Shown here: piece after piece, positions 37,396 to 45,136 of the stretch | How the letters are laid out: every line of letters begins with the position of its first letter | Position numbering within the stretch: the first letter of the stretch is position 1 | Assembly: GCA_000720845.1 (NCBI GenBank) | Contig: JODU01000004.1 | Coordinates: forward strand, 124,001-188,000 | Direction: 5' to 3' | Source of the DNA: Kitasatospora aureofaciens | GTDB lineage: Bacteria > Actinomycetota > Actinomycetes > Streptomycetales > Streptomycetaceae | Length of the DNA: 64,000 bases | Made by a program: the position numbers and the translations under genes | The notes under the pieces: generated by a model | Seen by the model: only the letters and a program-made list of their open reading frames with translations | Told to the model about the DNA's origin: nothing | Databases searched by the model: none

Positions 37396-37467
37396 GGGCG
37401 ATTAGCTCAGTGGGAGAGCGCTTCGTTCACACCGAAGAGGTCACTGGTTCGAACCCAGTATCGCCCA
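37396..37467 (+). tRNA. tRNA-Val (CAC), copy 2
   Basis: 72 nt, identical to the gene at 29728-29799 and in the same direction. Anticodon CAC. Confidence 0.96.
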
Positions 37468-37477
37468 CGCTCGCGAC

Positions 37478-37515
37478 AGCGACGTGTGTCCGCGGAATCC
37501 GCGGACCACGTCGCT
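37478..37515. terminator. Terminator after tRNA-Val copy 2
   Basis: Long stem: AGCGACGTG paired with CACGTCGCT outside, GTCCGCGG with CCGCGGAC inside, one bulged T and an AAT loop, followed by CTCTTCGTTTCC. Confidence 0.85.
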
Positions 37516-37606
37516 CTCTTCGTTTCCTGCGCGGCTTCACCGCGCGAAGTGAGGGCTCCGCCACCCACACCCCGCCCCGGCGTTCACGCGGGCCGGGGAC
37601 GAAGGG

Positions 37607-38332
37607 TCACGCCGCCGCGGGCAGGTCCGGGCGCAGCGGCCAGGCCGGGTCCACCGGCTCCTCCGTGCCGTTGAGCGCGAACCACGCCTGCAGGCCGCGC
37701 GCCTGACCCGCGTGCCACACCGCCTGGAGCGTGTGCAACTCGGCGGGGGAGAGACGCTCGAGTCGTGCCTGGAAGCGGCGCCCCACCGCCCGTACGACCT
37801 CCAGCGCCGCCTGGGCGTCGGCGGCCGCGTCGTGCGCGCCCTCCAACTCCACACCGTAGTGCGCGCACAGGTCGGTGAGGGTGCGGCGGCCCTTGCGGTA
37901 GCGGTCCAGGTGCTTGTCCAGCACGCGCGGGTCCAGCACGTGCAGCGACGTCCGCTCCAGCCAGCGGCCCAGCGACGAGGCGCGGTGCCTGCGCAACTCC
38001 CGGTCCAGCAGCGTGAGGTCGAACGGCGCGTTCATCACCACCAGCGGACGCCCGGCGCGGGCCTGCTCGGTCAGCGCCTCGGCTATCTCGTACATCACCG
38101 GCGCCGGCCAGCGGCCGTGGCGCTGCACATGCTCCTGGGTCAGCCCGTGCACCGCCGTCGCCGCCTCCGGCACCGGCACCCCCGGGTTCACCAGCCACCG
38201 GGTCACCCGCGGGCGCAGTCCCGGCGCGTCCTGGACGACGAGGGCCGCGGACACGATCCGGTCGGTCTCGGTGTCCACACCCGTCGTCTCCGTGTCGAAG
38301 GCCGCCAGCGGCCCCTCGAACCAGTTCGTCAT
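37607..38332 (-). CDS. DEDDh 3'-5' exonuclease (DnaQ/epsilon-like)
   Basis: A 241-residue exonuclease. Motif ExoI is AAFDTETTGVDTETD (Asp13, Glu15), ExoII is VVMNAPFDLTLLDRE and ExoIII is EGAHDAAADAQAAL with the His of the DEDDh class. A C-terminal tail of about 60 residues follows. It degrades single-stranded DNA or RNA ends, with repair or proofreading roles in relatives. Start ATG 38332; divergent from the DUF4365 gene across 171 bp. Confidence 0.87.
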   Translation of the reverse strand: MTNWFEGPLAAFDTETTGVDTETDRIVSAALVVQDAPGLRPRVTRWLVNPGVPVPEAATAVHGLTQEHVQRHGRWPAPVMYEIAEALTEQARAGRPLVVMNAPFDLTLLDRELRRHRASSLGRWLERTSLHVLDPRVLDKHLDRYRKGRRTLTDLCAHYGVELEGAHDAAADAQAALEVVRAVGRRFQARLERLSPAELHTLQAVWHAGQARGLQAWFALNGTEEPVDPAWPLRPDLPAAA

Positions 38333-38503
38333 AGGGCACTCAACTCCTCGTCCGAGCACGGCAGCTGACGTGCCGTCCCTTGTCCCGGTTCGGTGATACC
38401 CGGGCTGTTTGCGCCGTACGCCGGAAGGAGACAACAGGAGTACGGGTCTTTGCAGTTCACAGACCCGCCACGGGGATTCACCGGTTCTGGAAGGCTGTTG
38501 GTC

Positions 38504-39070
38504 ATGGCCATTGCGCAGCCCGAACGGGGCGGGCTGCTGCCGGAGCGCACCGCGCCCTCACGCGGCTCTCTCGCCACCACCGCCTGCATGGAGACCTTGC
38601 AGGTCGGCTACCTCCACGCGGTCGCCGCCGCGGCGGGCTGCTCGCTCTCCCAGCCCTTCCCGGACAACGGCATCGACTGGCACGTCAGCCACAGCGCCCC
38701 CGGGCACACCGTCGACGACGAGGTCACCATCAAGGTGCAGCTCAAGGCCACCTACCAGACCGCGCCGAGCCCGCCAGGCCGCTTCTTCTCCTTCACCCTC
38801 GACAACGACCACCTGGCGAAGCTCGCCCGCACCCCGGTGTCGGTGCACAAGATCCTGGTCGTGATGATCGTCCCCCGGTCCCGGGACCAGTGGCTGCGCG
38901 CCGGCCACGACCGGCTCGACCTCAGGCACTGCTGCTACTGGACGAATCTCGCCGGACAGCCCGTCACGGGCCGGCGGCGCACCACCGTGCGGATTCCGAC
39001 CGCGCGGATCTTCGACGACCGTGCGCTGTGCGAGATCATGACGCGGGTCGGGACGGGAGGGAAACCATGA
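38504..39070 (+). CDS. DUF4365-like protein with PD-(D/E)XK-type residues
   Basis: A 188-residue protein. ATG 38504 follows GAAGG. After an N-terminal helix (ACMETLQVGYLHAVAAAAGC), NGIDWHV supplies Asp58 and IKVQLKAT supplies Gln79 and Lys81: the D ... (E/Q)xK arrangement of restriction-endonuclease-like folds. The later block KILVVMIVPRS and the aromatic C-terminal half fit DUF4365 proteins as I recall them. Its stop overlaps the ATG of the next gene (ATGA), so both are made together. Function unknown; a nuclease in repair or defence is a reasonable hypothesis. Confidence 0.7.
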   Translation: MAIAQPERGGLLPERTAPSRGSLATTACMETLQVGYLHAVAAAAGCSLSQPFPDNGIDWHVSHSAPGHTVDDEVTIKVQLKATYQTAPSPPGRFFSFTLDNDHLAKLARTPVSVHKILVVMIVPRSRDQWLRAGHDRLDLRHCCYWTNLAGQPVTGRRRTTVRIPTARIFDDRALCEIMTRVGTGGKP

Positions 39071-40323
39071 CGCACCGCCCGACCGGCGAACCCCTGCGCC
39101 CCGTACGGCCGCACCCGGCCGACGCCCTCGACGACACCCCCCGGTACGGCGGCCCGCCCGAGCCCGGCACCGTCGACCCGGCCGTGCTGACCGCTCTGCT
39201 GCACCGGCACGGCTGGCGGCGGCGCGGCGGCGCGGCGGGCCGCTACGGCCGCTGGACCCCGCCAGGACCGGCCGCGGACGTCACCAGCCTCCTGGTGCCG
39301 GTCAGCCGCGCCTTCCACGACAGCGACGACCTGCTCGGCGAAGCGCTGCACGCCCTGTACCGCAGCGGCACGCCCGCCGCCCGCGAGATCCTGCTCTCCC
39401 TCGCCGTCCCCAGCGACGAGATCCGCTGGGAACGCGACATACCGACGGGTCCCGGCGACACCGCGTCCTGGACGGCGGAGGAGCAGCTGCGCTCCGCCGC
39501 CCGTCGGATGCTGCTCGCCGGAGCGCTCGCCACGCGCGCGCGTGCGGGCTACTACGGCGCCCGGCACCGGCGCGCCGCCGGCGCGGCCCTGGAGAACGTC
39601 GTGGTGGGCCCCGCCCCCGGCGGCCGCCGTCTCACGGCGTTCCTGCCGGTCGGCACCGGCCGGCCCCTCGCCGTACGCCTTCACCAGGCCCTCCACGCCG
39701 CCCGTGAGGCCGTCGACTACCGTCGGGCCACCGGAGGAGCGGATGCCTTCGACGCGGCCGTCGCGGCGGGCGTCAGCCACGAGCTGACCGAGTCCCTCGT
39801 CGCTCTGGTCCGGGGCACCCAGGGCGCCCGCATCGCCGTCGGCTGGGCGCCGGCCGCGGGCGTCCCCGAGGGCTGCGGCGCCCTCACCGAACCCGTCGAG
39901 TTCTCGCCCGGCGACCTGCCCGCCCTACGCGAGGCCGCCGCCCGCTACCTGCGCGCGGAGCCCTCCGTGCCGGTGCGGATCACCGGCACCGTCGTCCGCA
40001 TGCGCCGGCCCGGACCGCGCGGCACGGGCACCGTACGGCTCCGGGTGCTGGCCGGGGCCGAGGTGCCGCACGTGCGGGTCGCGCTGGACGAGGAGGCCTA
40101 CCGGATCGCCGGGCACGCCCACCTCGTCGGGCTGCCGGTGCGGGTGCTCGGGCGGCTGGAGAGCCGGGGCGGCTTCCGCCGGCTCACCGGCGCCTGCGAG
40201 ATCACCCCCGTACAGGTCGACGACGCGGAGCGGGACCGGCTGCTGAAGGCCGTCCAGGAGCACGTCGAGGTGGCGGCCTTCTTCGAGGAGGCCTGCGGCG
40301 ACGGAGGGGACTGCGGGGACTAG
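39067..40323 (+). CDS. Unrecognised partner of the DUF4365 protein
   Basis: A 418-residue protein of no family I can name. Residues about 35-70 hold a HRHGWRRRGGAAGRYGRW block, residues about 70-290 are mixed helical (LLVPVSRAFHDSDDLLGEAL), and residues about 305-395 look like a small beta barrel (VPVRITGTVVRMRRP ... LVGLPVRVLGRLESRGGFRRL), which could be an OB-like nucleic-acid-binding fold. It ends in an acidic Cys-containing tail (FFEEACGDGGDCGD). ATG 39067 overlaps the preceding stop, so a complex with the DUF4365 protein is likely. Confidence 0.65.
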   Translation: MTHRPTGEPLRPVRPHPADALDDTPRYGGPPEPGTVDPAVLTALLHRHGWRRRGGAAGRYGRWTPPGPAADVTSLLVPVSRAFHDSDDLLGEALHALYRSGTPAAREILLSLAVPSDEIRWERDIPTGPGDTASWTAEEQLRSAARRMLLAGALATRARAGYYGARHRRAAGAALENVVVGPAPGGRRLTAFLPVGTGRPLAVRLHQALHAAREAVDYRRATGGADAFDAAVAAGVSHELTESLVALVRGTQGARIAVGWAPAAGVPEGCGALTEPVEFSPGDLPALREAAARYLRAEPSVPVRITGTVVRMRRPGPRGTGTVRLRVLAGAEVPHVRVALDEEAYRIAGHAHLVGLPVRVLGRLESRGGFRRLTGACEITPVQVDDAERDRLLKAVQEHVEVAAFFEEACGDGGDCGD

Positions 40324-40494
40324 GGGGGTGTCGTCCGGATCAGGCCGGCTTCGGGGGCGGTGCCTTGTCGCCGGCCCCGGCAGGATCCGCGGCGCCCCCT
40401 AGTTTCGCGGTGGGCGGGTGCGGGTCGGTACGATCGCCCTCATGCGTGCGCTCCGGTATGGCGCCGCGGCCCCACCTTCAGTCAGGAGAGACCG

Positions 40495-42471
40495 GTGTCA
40501 GACGTCCGTGTGATCATCCAGCGGGATTCCGAGCGGGAAGAACGCGTGGTGACGACGGGCACTACGGCCGCCGAGCTCTTCGCCGGCGAGCGCTCGGTCA
40601 TCGCCGCCCGCGTGTCCGGCGAGCTCAAGGACCTCGCCTACGAGGTGCGGGACGGCGAGACCGTCGAAGGCGTCGAGATCTCCTCCGAGGACGGTCTGGA
40701 CATCCTGCGCCACTCCACCGCGCACGTCATGGCACAGGCCGTGCAGGAGCTGTTCCCCGAGGCCAAGCTGGGCATCGGCCCGCCCGTCAAGGACGGCTTC
40801 TACTACGACTTCGACGTCGAGAAGCCCTTCCACCCCGATGACCTCAAGGCCATCGAGAAGAAGATGCAGGAGATCCAGAAGCGCGGGCAGCGGTTCTCCC
40901 GCCGCGTGGTCAGCGACGAGGCCGCCCGCGAGGAGCTGGCCGACGAGCCGTACAAGCTGGAGCTGATCGGTCTCAAGGGCGCCGCCTCCAGCGACGACGG
41001 CGCGGACGTCGAGGTCGGCGCCGGCGAGCTGACGATCTACGACAACCTCGACGCGAAGACCGGCGAGCTGTGCTGGAAGGACCTCTGCCGGGGTCCCCAC
41101 CTGCCCACCACCCGGAACATCCCGGCCTTCAAGCTGATGCGCAACGCCGCCGCCTACTGGCGCGGCAGCGAGAAGAACCCGATGCTCCAGCGCATCTACG
41201 GCACCGCCTGGCCCACCAAGGACGAGCTGAAGGCCCACCTGGAGTTCCTCGCCGAGGCCGAGAAGCGCGACCACCGCAAGCTCGGCAGCGAGCTGGACCT
41301 GTTCTCCATCCCGGAGCAGATCGGTTCCGGCCTCGCCGTCTTCCACCCCAAGGGCGGCATCATCCGCCGGACCATGGAGGACTACTCGCGGCGCCGCCAC
41401 GAGGAGGAGGGCTACGAGTTCGTCTACACCCCGCACGCGACCAAGGGGAAGCTCTTCGAGACCTCGGGCCACCTGGACTGGTACGCCGACGGCATGTACC
41501 CGCCCATGCAGCTCGACGAGGGCGTGGACTACTACCTCAAGCCCATGAACTGCCCGATGCACAACCTGATCTTCGACGCGCGGGGGCGGTCCTACCGCGA
41601 ACTGCCCCTGAGGCTGTTCGAGTTCGGCACCGTGTACCGGTACGAGAAGTCGGGCGTCGTGCACGGTCTGACCCGGGCCCGCGGCTTCACCCAGGACGAC
41701 GCGCACATCTACTGCACCCGCGAGCAGATGTCGGAGGAGCTGGACAAGACCCTCACCTTCGTCCTGAACCTGCTGCGCGACTACGGCCTGAACGACTTCT
41801 ACCTGGAGCTGTCCACCAAGGACCCGGAGAAGTTCGTCGGCTCCGACGAGGCCTGGGAAGAGGCCACCGAGACGCTGCGCCAGGTCGCCGAGAAGCAGAA
41901 CCTGGAACTGGTGGCGGACCCGGGCGGCGCCGCGTTCTACGGCCCGAAGATCTCCGTGCAGGCCAAGGACGCCATCGGGCGCACCTGGCAGATGTCGACC
42001 ATCCAGCTCGACTTCAACCTGCCGGAGCGCTTCGACCTGGAGTACACGGCCGCGGACGGTTCCAAGACCCGCCCGGTCATGATCCACCGCGCGCTGTTCG
42101 GCTCCATCGAGCGTTTCTTCGCGGTGCTCCTGGAGCACTACGCGGGCGCGATGCCGCCCTGGCTCGCTCCGGTGCAGGCGGTGGGCATCCCGGTGGGGGA
42201 CGCGCACGTGCAGTACCTGGAGGAGTTCGCGGCGGAGGCACGGCGCAAGGGGCTGCGCGTCGACGTGGACTCCTCCTCGGACCGGATGCAGAAGAAGATC
42301 CGCACGCAGCAGAAGCAGAAGGTCCCGTTCATGATCATCGTCGGCGACGAGGACATGCACGGGGGCACGGTGTCGTTCCGCTACCGCGACGGATCGCAGG
42401 AGAACGGCATTCCGCGCGACCAGGCGCTGGCAAAGCTCGTTGATGTGGTGGAGCGCCGGATTCAGGTGTGA
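40495..42471 (+). CDS. thrS: Threonyl-tRNA synthetase
   Basis: A 658-residue class II synthetase. Domains in order: N-terminal TGS (about 1-65), editing domain with HSTAHVMAQAVQELFP and a later CRGPHLP-type block, catalytic core with FHPKGGIIRRTMEDY, MNCPMHN (zinc Cys), TRARGFTQDDAHIYC and MIHRALFGSIERFF (motif 3), then the anticodon-binding domain. GTG 40495 follows CAGGAGAG at 40483-40490. No T-box leader is visible in the 171-bp gap. A perfect terminator follows at 42497-42523. Confidence 0.96.
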   Translation: MSDVRVIIQRDSEREERVVTTGTTAAELFAGERSVIAARVSGELKDLAYEVRDGETVEGVEISSEDGLDILRHSTAHVMAQAVQELFPEAKLGIGPPVKDGFYYDFDVEKPFHPDDLKAIEKKMQEIQKRGQRFSRRVVSDEAAREELADEPYKLELIGLKGAASSDDGADVEVGAGELTIYDNLDAKTGELCWKDLCRGPHLPTTRNIPAFKLMRNAAAYWRGSEKNPMLQRIYGTAWPTKDELKAHLEFLAEAEKRDHRKLGSELDLFSIPEQIGSGLAVFHPKGGIIRRTMEDYSRRRHEEEGYEFVYTPHATKGKLFETSGHLDWYADGMYPPMQLDEGVDYYLKPMNCPMHNLIFDARGRSYRELPLRLFEFGTVYRYEKSGVVHGLTRARGFTQDDAHIYCTREQMSEELDKTLTFVLNLLRDYGLNDFYLELSTKDPEKFVGSDEAWEEATETLRQVAEKQNLELVADPGGAAFYGPKISVQAKDAIGRTWQMSTIQLDFNLPERFDLEYTAADGSKTRPVMIHRALFGSIERFFAVLLEHYAGAMPPWLAPVQAVGIPVGDAHVQYLEEFAAEARRKGLRVDVDSSSDRMQKKIRTQQKQKVPFMIIVGDEDMHGGTVSFRYRDGSQENGIPRDQALAKLVDVVERRIQV

Positions 42472-42496
42472 TTCGCTCCCCGCACACGCGGGGATC

Positions 42497-42523
42497 GGCC
42501 CCCGGGGAAAGCTCCCGGGGGCC
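42497..42523. terminator. Terminator after thrS
   Basis: 10-bp stem GGCCCCCGGG/CCCGGGGGCC with a 7-nt loop, then CTTTCAGTTT. Confidence 0.85.
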
Positions 42524-42561
42524 CTTTCAGTTTCCCGGCGCCGACGCCATATGCTGCACGC

Positions 42562-43110
42562 ATGACGAGTGAGCCGGAGCAGCAGCTGGGAGTGGGGACG
42601 CCGGACGCGTTCCAGCGCCTGTGGACGCCCCACCGGATGGCCTACATCCAGGGCGAGAACAAGCCGAGCGGCCCCGGCGCCGACGACGGCTGCCCCTTCT
42701 GCTCGATCCCGGCCAAGTCCGACGAGGACGGTCTGATCATCCGGCGCGGCGAGCACGTGTACGCGGTGCTCAACCTGTACCCGTACAACGGCGGCCACCT
42801 GATGACCGTGCCCTACCGCCACGTCGCCGACTACACCGAGCTGAACGCCGTGGAGACCGCGGAGCTGGCCGAGCTGACCAAGCAGGCGATGACCGCCCTG
42901 CGCACCGCGTCCGGCGCCCATGGCTTCAACATCGGCATGAACCAGGGCTCGGTGGCGGGCGCGGGCATCGCCGCCCACCTGCACCAGCATGTGGTGCCCC
43001 GCTGGGGCGGCGACACCAATTTCCTCCCCGTGATCGGCCACACAAGGGTCCTGCCCCAGCTCCTGGGCGACACCCGCAAGATGCTGGCAGAGGCCTGGCC
43101 GACGGCCTAG
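42562..43110 (+). CDS. HIT-family protein, possible Ap4A phosphorylase
   Basis: A 182-residue histidine-triad protein. The triad is HLHQHVV (residues 139-145). A CPFC pair (44-47) begins the domain, and PYNGGHLMTVPYRHVADYTEL is the usual strand region. It is placed as in mycobacteria, where the matching gene after thrS is annotated as diadenosine tetraphosphate phosphorylase (recalled). TATGCT at 42550-42555 ends 6 bp before ATG 42562, so the message is likely leaderless. Probably cytoplasmic, acting on dinucleoside polyphosphates. Confidence 0.85.
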   Translation: MTSEPEQQLGVGTPDAFQRLWTPHRMAYIQGENKPSGPGADDGCPFCSIPAKSDEDGLIIRRGEHVYAVLNLYPYNGGHLMTVPYRHVADYTELNAVETAELAELTKQAMTALRTASGAHGFNIGMNQGSVAGAGIAAHLHQHVVPRWGGDTNFLPVIGHTRVLPQLLGDTRKMLAEAWPTA

Positions 43111-43129
43111 CTCTCAGTCCGGGGGCGGT

Positions 43130-43205
43130 GAGCGAGCCCGTCCGGCGCTTGAGGACGAGGCCGTCCAGGCCGAAGCGGGGGTCTGGGGGCGCAGCCCCCA
43201 GGGAC
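43130..43205. repeat. Streptomyces intergenic repeat-like element with terminator hairpin
   Basis: A GTCCGGCGCTTGAGGACGAG box followed by a GGGGTCTGGGGGCGCAGCCCCCAG segment. The second part forms an 8-bp stem (43183-43190 with 43194-43201) with a GCA loop. I recall similar two-part sequences being common between Streptomyces genes; copy number cannot be tested here. It separates the convergent HIT and membrane-protein genes. Confidence 0.55.
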
Positions 43206-43240
43206 GCCCACCCCCAAACCCCCGCCCGACCGCCGGAGGC

Positions 43241-44896
43241 CTACGCGTCGTAGACGTCCGCCTTCTTCGGCACCGCCTCCTGCACCGCCCCGCTCAGACC
43301 ACCCGCGCGGGCGCCGAACTTCTCCGTGTCCACGCCGTTCTCCTTCAGCACCTTGATCGCCGCCGAGTGCACCGCCCGCAGGACCGGCGTGGCCGCGCGC
43401 AGCGCGTCGTCGGCCATGAAACGGTGCCGCCACGGCCGGTCCGCCCAGGCGTGCCGCAGGCCGAAGGGCTCGGGCAGCGTGAGCTTGCCGCCCAGCCAGT
43501 ACAGCAGCGGCGGATACCAGGTCAGCGGGGCCCGCGCGGCCAGCCGCACCACCTCGTCGGTGTCGACCAGCGGGAGCTTCACCGTGCGGGTCTCCCAGAA
43601 CTTGACGGACTTCTGGACCGTCTTCTCCTTGGCCGCGGGCTTGCTGGTGAACAGGGAGTGCACCGGCCCCAGGGCGTGGCCGGTGACCTCGATGCGCAGC
43701 GTCTCGTGCAGCACCGTCACCGTGATCAGCATGGAGATGACCAACTGGCCGTCCCACAGGGTCCACTGCACGCCCAGGTAGTGCCGGTCGCCCGCGCCGA
43801 ACTGCTGCTTGTCGCAGATCTCCTGTATCGCGTGCTGCTTGACCTGGTAGGCCTCGACGTCCGTGCCCTCGGGCCGGGACACCGAGTCGGCGTTCTCACC
43901 GATCGGGGTCACGATCCAGTGCCGCACCGTCGGCTTGGTGAAGCCGCCGGTGTGCAGCGGGCCGCGCTCCAGCATCCGCAGCCGGTCGTGGATGGCCTTG
44001 ATCACGTCCCAGCTGCGGAACGGGTTGATCTCCCGGTCCGGGTCGACGGGGACCAGCTCCTCGGCGAGCTGCCAGTTGCCCCAGCGGGTGCCCATGCCGA
44101 GGATCCCCTTGGGACCGGCGTAGAAGACGGAGTTGGACTGCTGCTCGGCGCTGAGCCTGGCCAGTGACTGCCGCAGCTCCTCGGCGGCCGTCTCGCCGGG
44201 GCTGCTCGGCACCGCCTCGGGCACCTTGGCGCCCACGCCGGCACCGGACAGGAGGCCGTTCCAGCGCTCCCGGAGGTCCCGTGCCGTGCGCTCGCAGATC
44301 CGCTTGGCCCAGAACCAGCCGATCACCGGGGCGACGACGCAGGCGCGCGCGTACCAGGCCCAGAAGCCGCCGAAGGGCATTTTCAGCAGGAAGAGCACGG
44401 CCAGGACCGCCATCGCGAGCAGCAGCACGGTGGCGAGCGCCCCGGCCCGCTTGTCCTCGCGCCGCGCGATGGTGGTGCGGATCTGGAAGACCAGGAGCCA
44501 GATCAGCAGTCCGGGCAGGAACAGCAGTCCGCACAGCACCATGACGGCACTGAGCCAGTTGTCCCGGTCCCTGCGTATGCGGTGCGCCGCGAGACTGTGC
44601 TCCACGACGACCTGGGGCTGGGTGCCGAAGGACTGGATGAGCGGGGCCCGCTTGGGGCCCAGCATCCGGTCGATGATCGCCCGGGAGTAGGCCTCGCCGA
44701 GATTGGGCCGGAACAGCTTGATCCGGGGCTTGCTCACGGACGACTTGTGCCACTCGCTGTTGGCCTTGAGTATCTCCTCGGCCTCGCTGTCCCGGTAGGC
44801 GGCCGAGGCCAGCGCGAACGTGGCCGTCTGGCCGCCGTCGTCCGTGCGCGGCACCTGCGGTCCGAAGAAGTCCGCGTAACCGCCGTCAACGGTCAT
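43241..44896 (-). CDS. Large membrane protein, unknown function
   Basis: A 551-residue protein. ATG 44896 follows GGGGGCGGGA. A soluble N-terminal part of about 110 residues precedes three to four membrane helices (about 120-215: MVLCGLLFLPGLLIWLLVF, ATVLLLAMAVLAVLFLL, ARACVVAPVIGWFWA). A long cytoplasmic-type C-terminal region follows, with LVISMLITVTVLHETLRIEVTG and a Lys-rich RKxx segment (KPAAKEKTVQKS). No catalytic motif recognised. It is the second of two reverse-strand genes inserted in a conserved plus-strand block. Confidence 0.72.
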   Translation of the reverse strand: MTVDGGYADFFGPQVPRTDDGGQTATFALASAAYRDSEAEEILKANSEWHKSSVSKPRIKLFRPNLGEAYSRAIIDRMLGPKRAPLIQSFGTQPQVVVEHSLAAHRIRRDRDNWLSAVMVLCGLLFLPGLLIWLLVFQIRTTIARREDKRAGALATVLLLAMAVLAVLFLLKMPFGGFWAWYARACVVAPVIGWFWAKRICERTARDLRERWNGLLSGAGVGAKVPEAVPSSPGETAAEELRQSLARLSAEQQSNSVFYAGPKGILGMGTRWGNWQLAEELVPVDPDREINPFRSWDVIKAIHDRLRMLERGPLHTGGFTKPTVRHWIVTPIGENADSVSRPEGTDVEAYQVKQHAIQEICDKQQFGAGDRHYLGVQWTLWDGQLVISMLITVTVLHETLRIEVTGHALGPVHSLFTSKPAAKEKTVQKSVKFWETRTVKLPLVDTDEVVRLAARAPLTWYPPLLYWLGGKLTLPEPFGLRHAWADRPWRHRFMADDALRAATPVLRAVHSAAIKVLKENGVDTEKFGARAGGLSGAVQEAVPKKADVYDA

Positions 44897-45098
44897 TCCC
44901 GCCCCCGATCGCCACCACTGTCGCTCCTGCGGCCTTCCCGACTTCCCTGCCCCGCACACCTGTTGATCTGGTCATCAGCGTATCCGCCGGGACCGTCCTG
45001 CGTCACGGGACGCCCAAAGGCGCCCCCGCGCGCGCGGATCGGCCGCCGGGCCGCGCCGTCGCACGCCGGGGCGGGGGACCTCGGCCGCGGAAGGCGGG

Positions 45099-45125
45099 CC
45101 CCGGTGCGGCGGGCCCGCACCGGGG
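45099..45125. terminator. Terminator downstream of the EF-G paralogue
   Basis: 10-bp stem CCCCGGTGCG/CGCACCGGGG with a 7-nt loop, just 3' of the EF-G-like stop on the minus strand. Confidence 0.6.
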
Positions 45126-45136
45126 GCCGGGCCGCG

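Noticed and set aside
29728..37467. Integrative element or prophage between the tRNA-Val genes
   Set aside because: No integrase, excisionase, replication or phage gene lies between them, and the repeats are whole tRNA genes with their own promoters, not partial att copies.
40324..40494. T-box leader before thrS
   Set aside because: The 171-bp gap has no T-box core (TGGNACCGCG) and no antiterminator-like pair.
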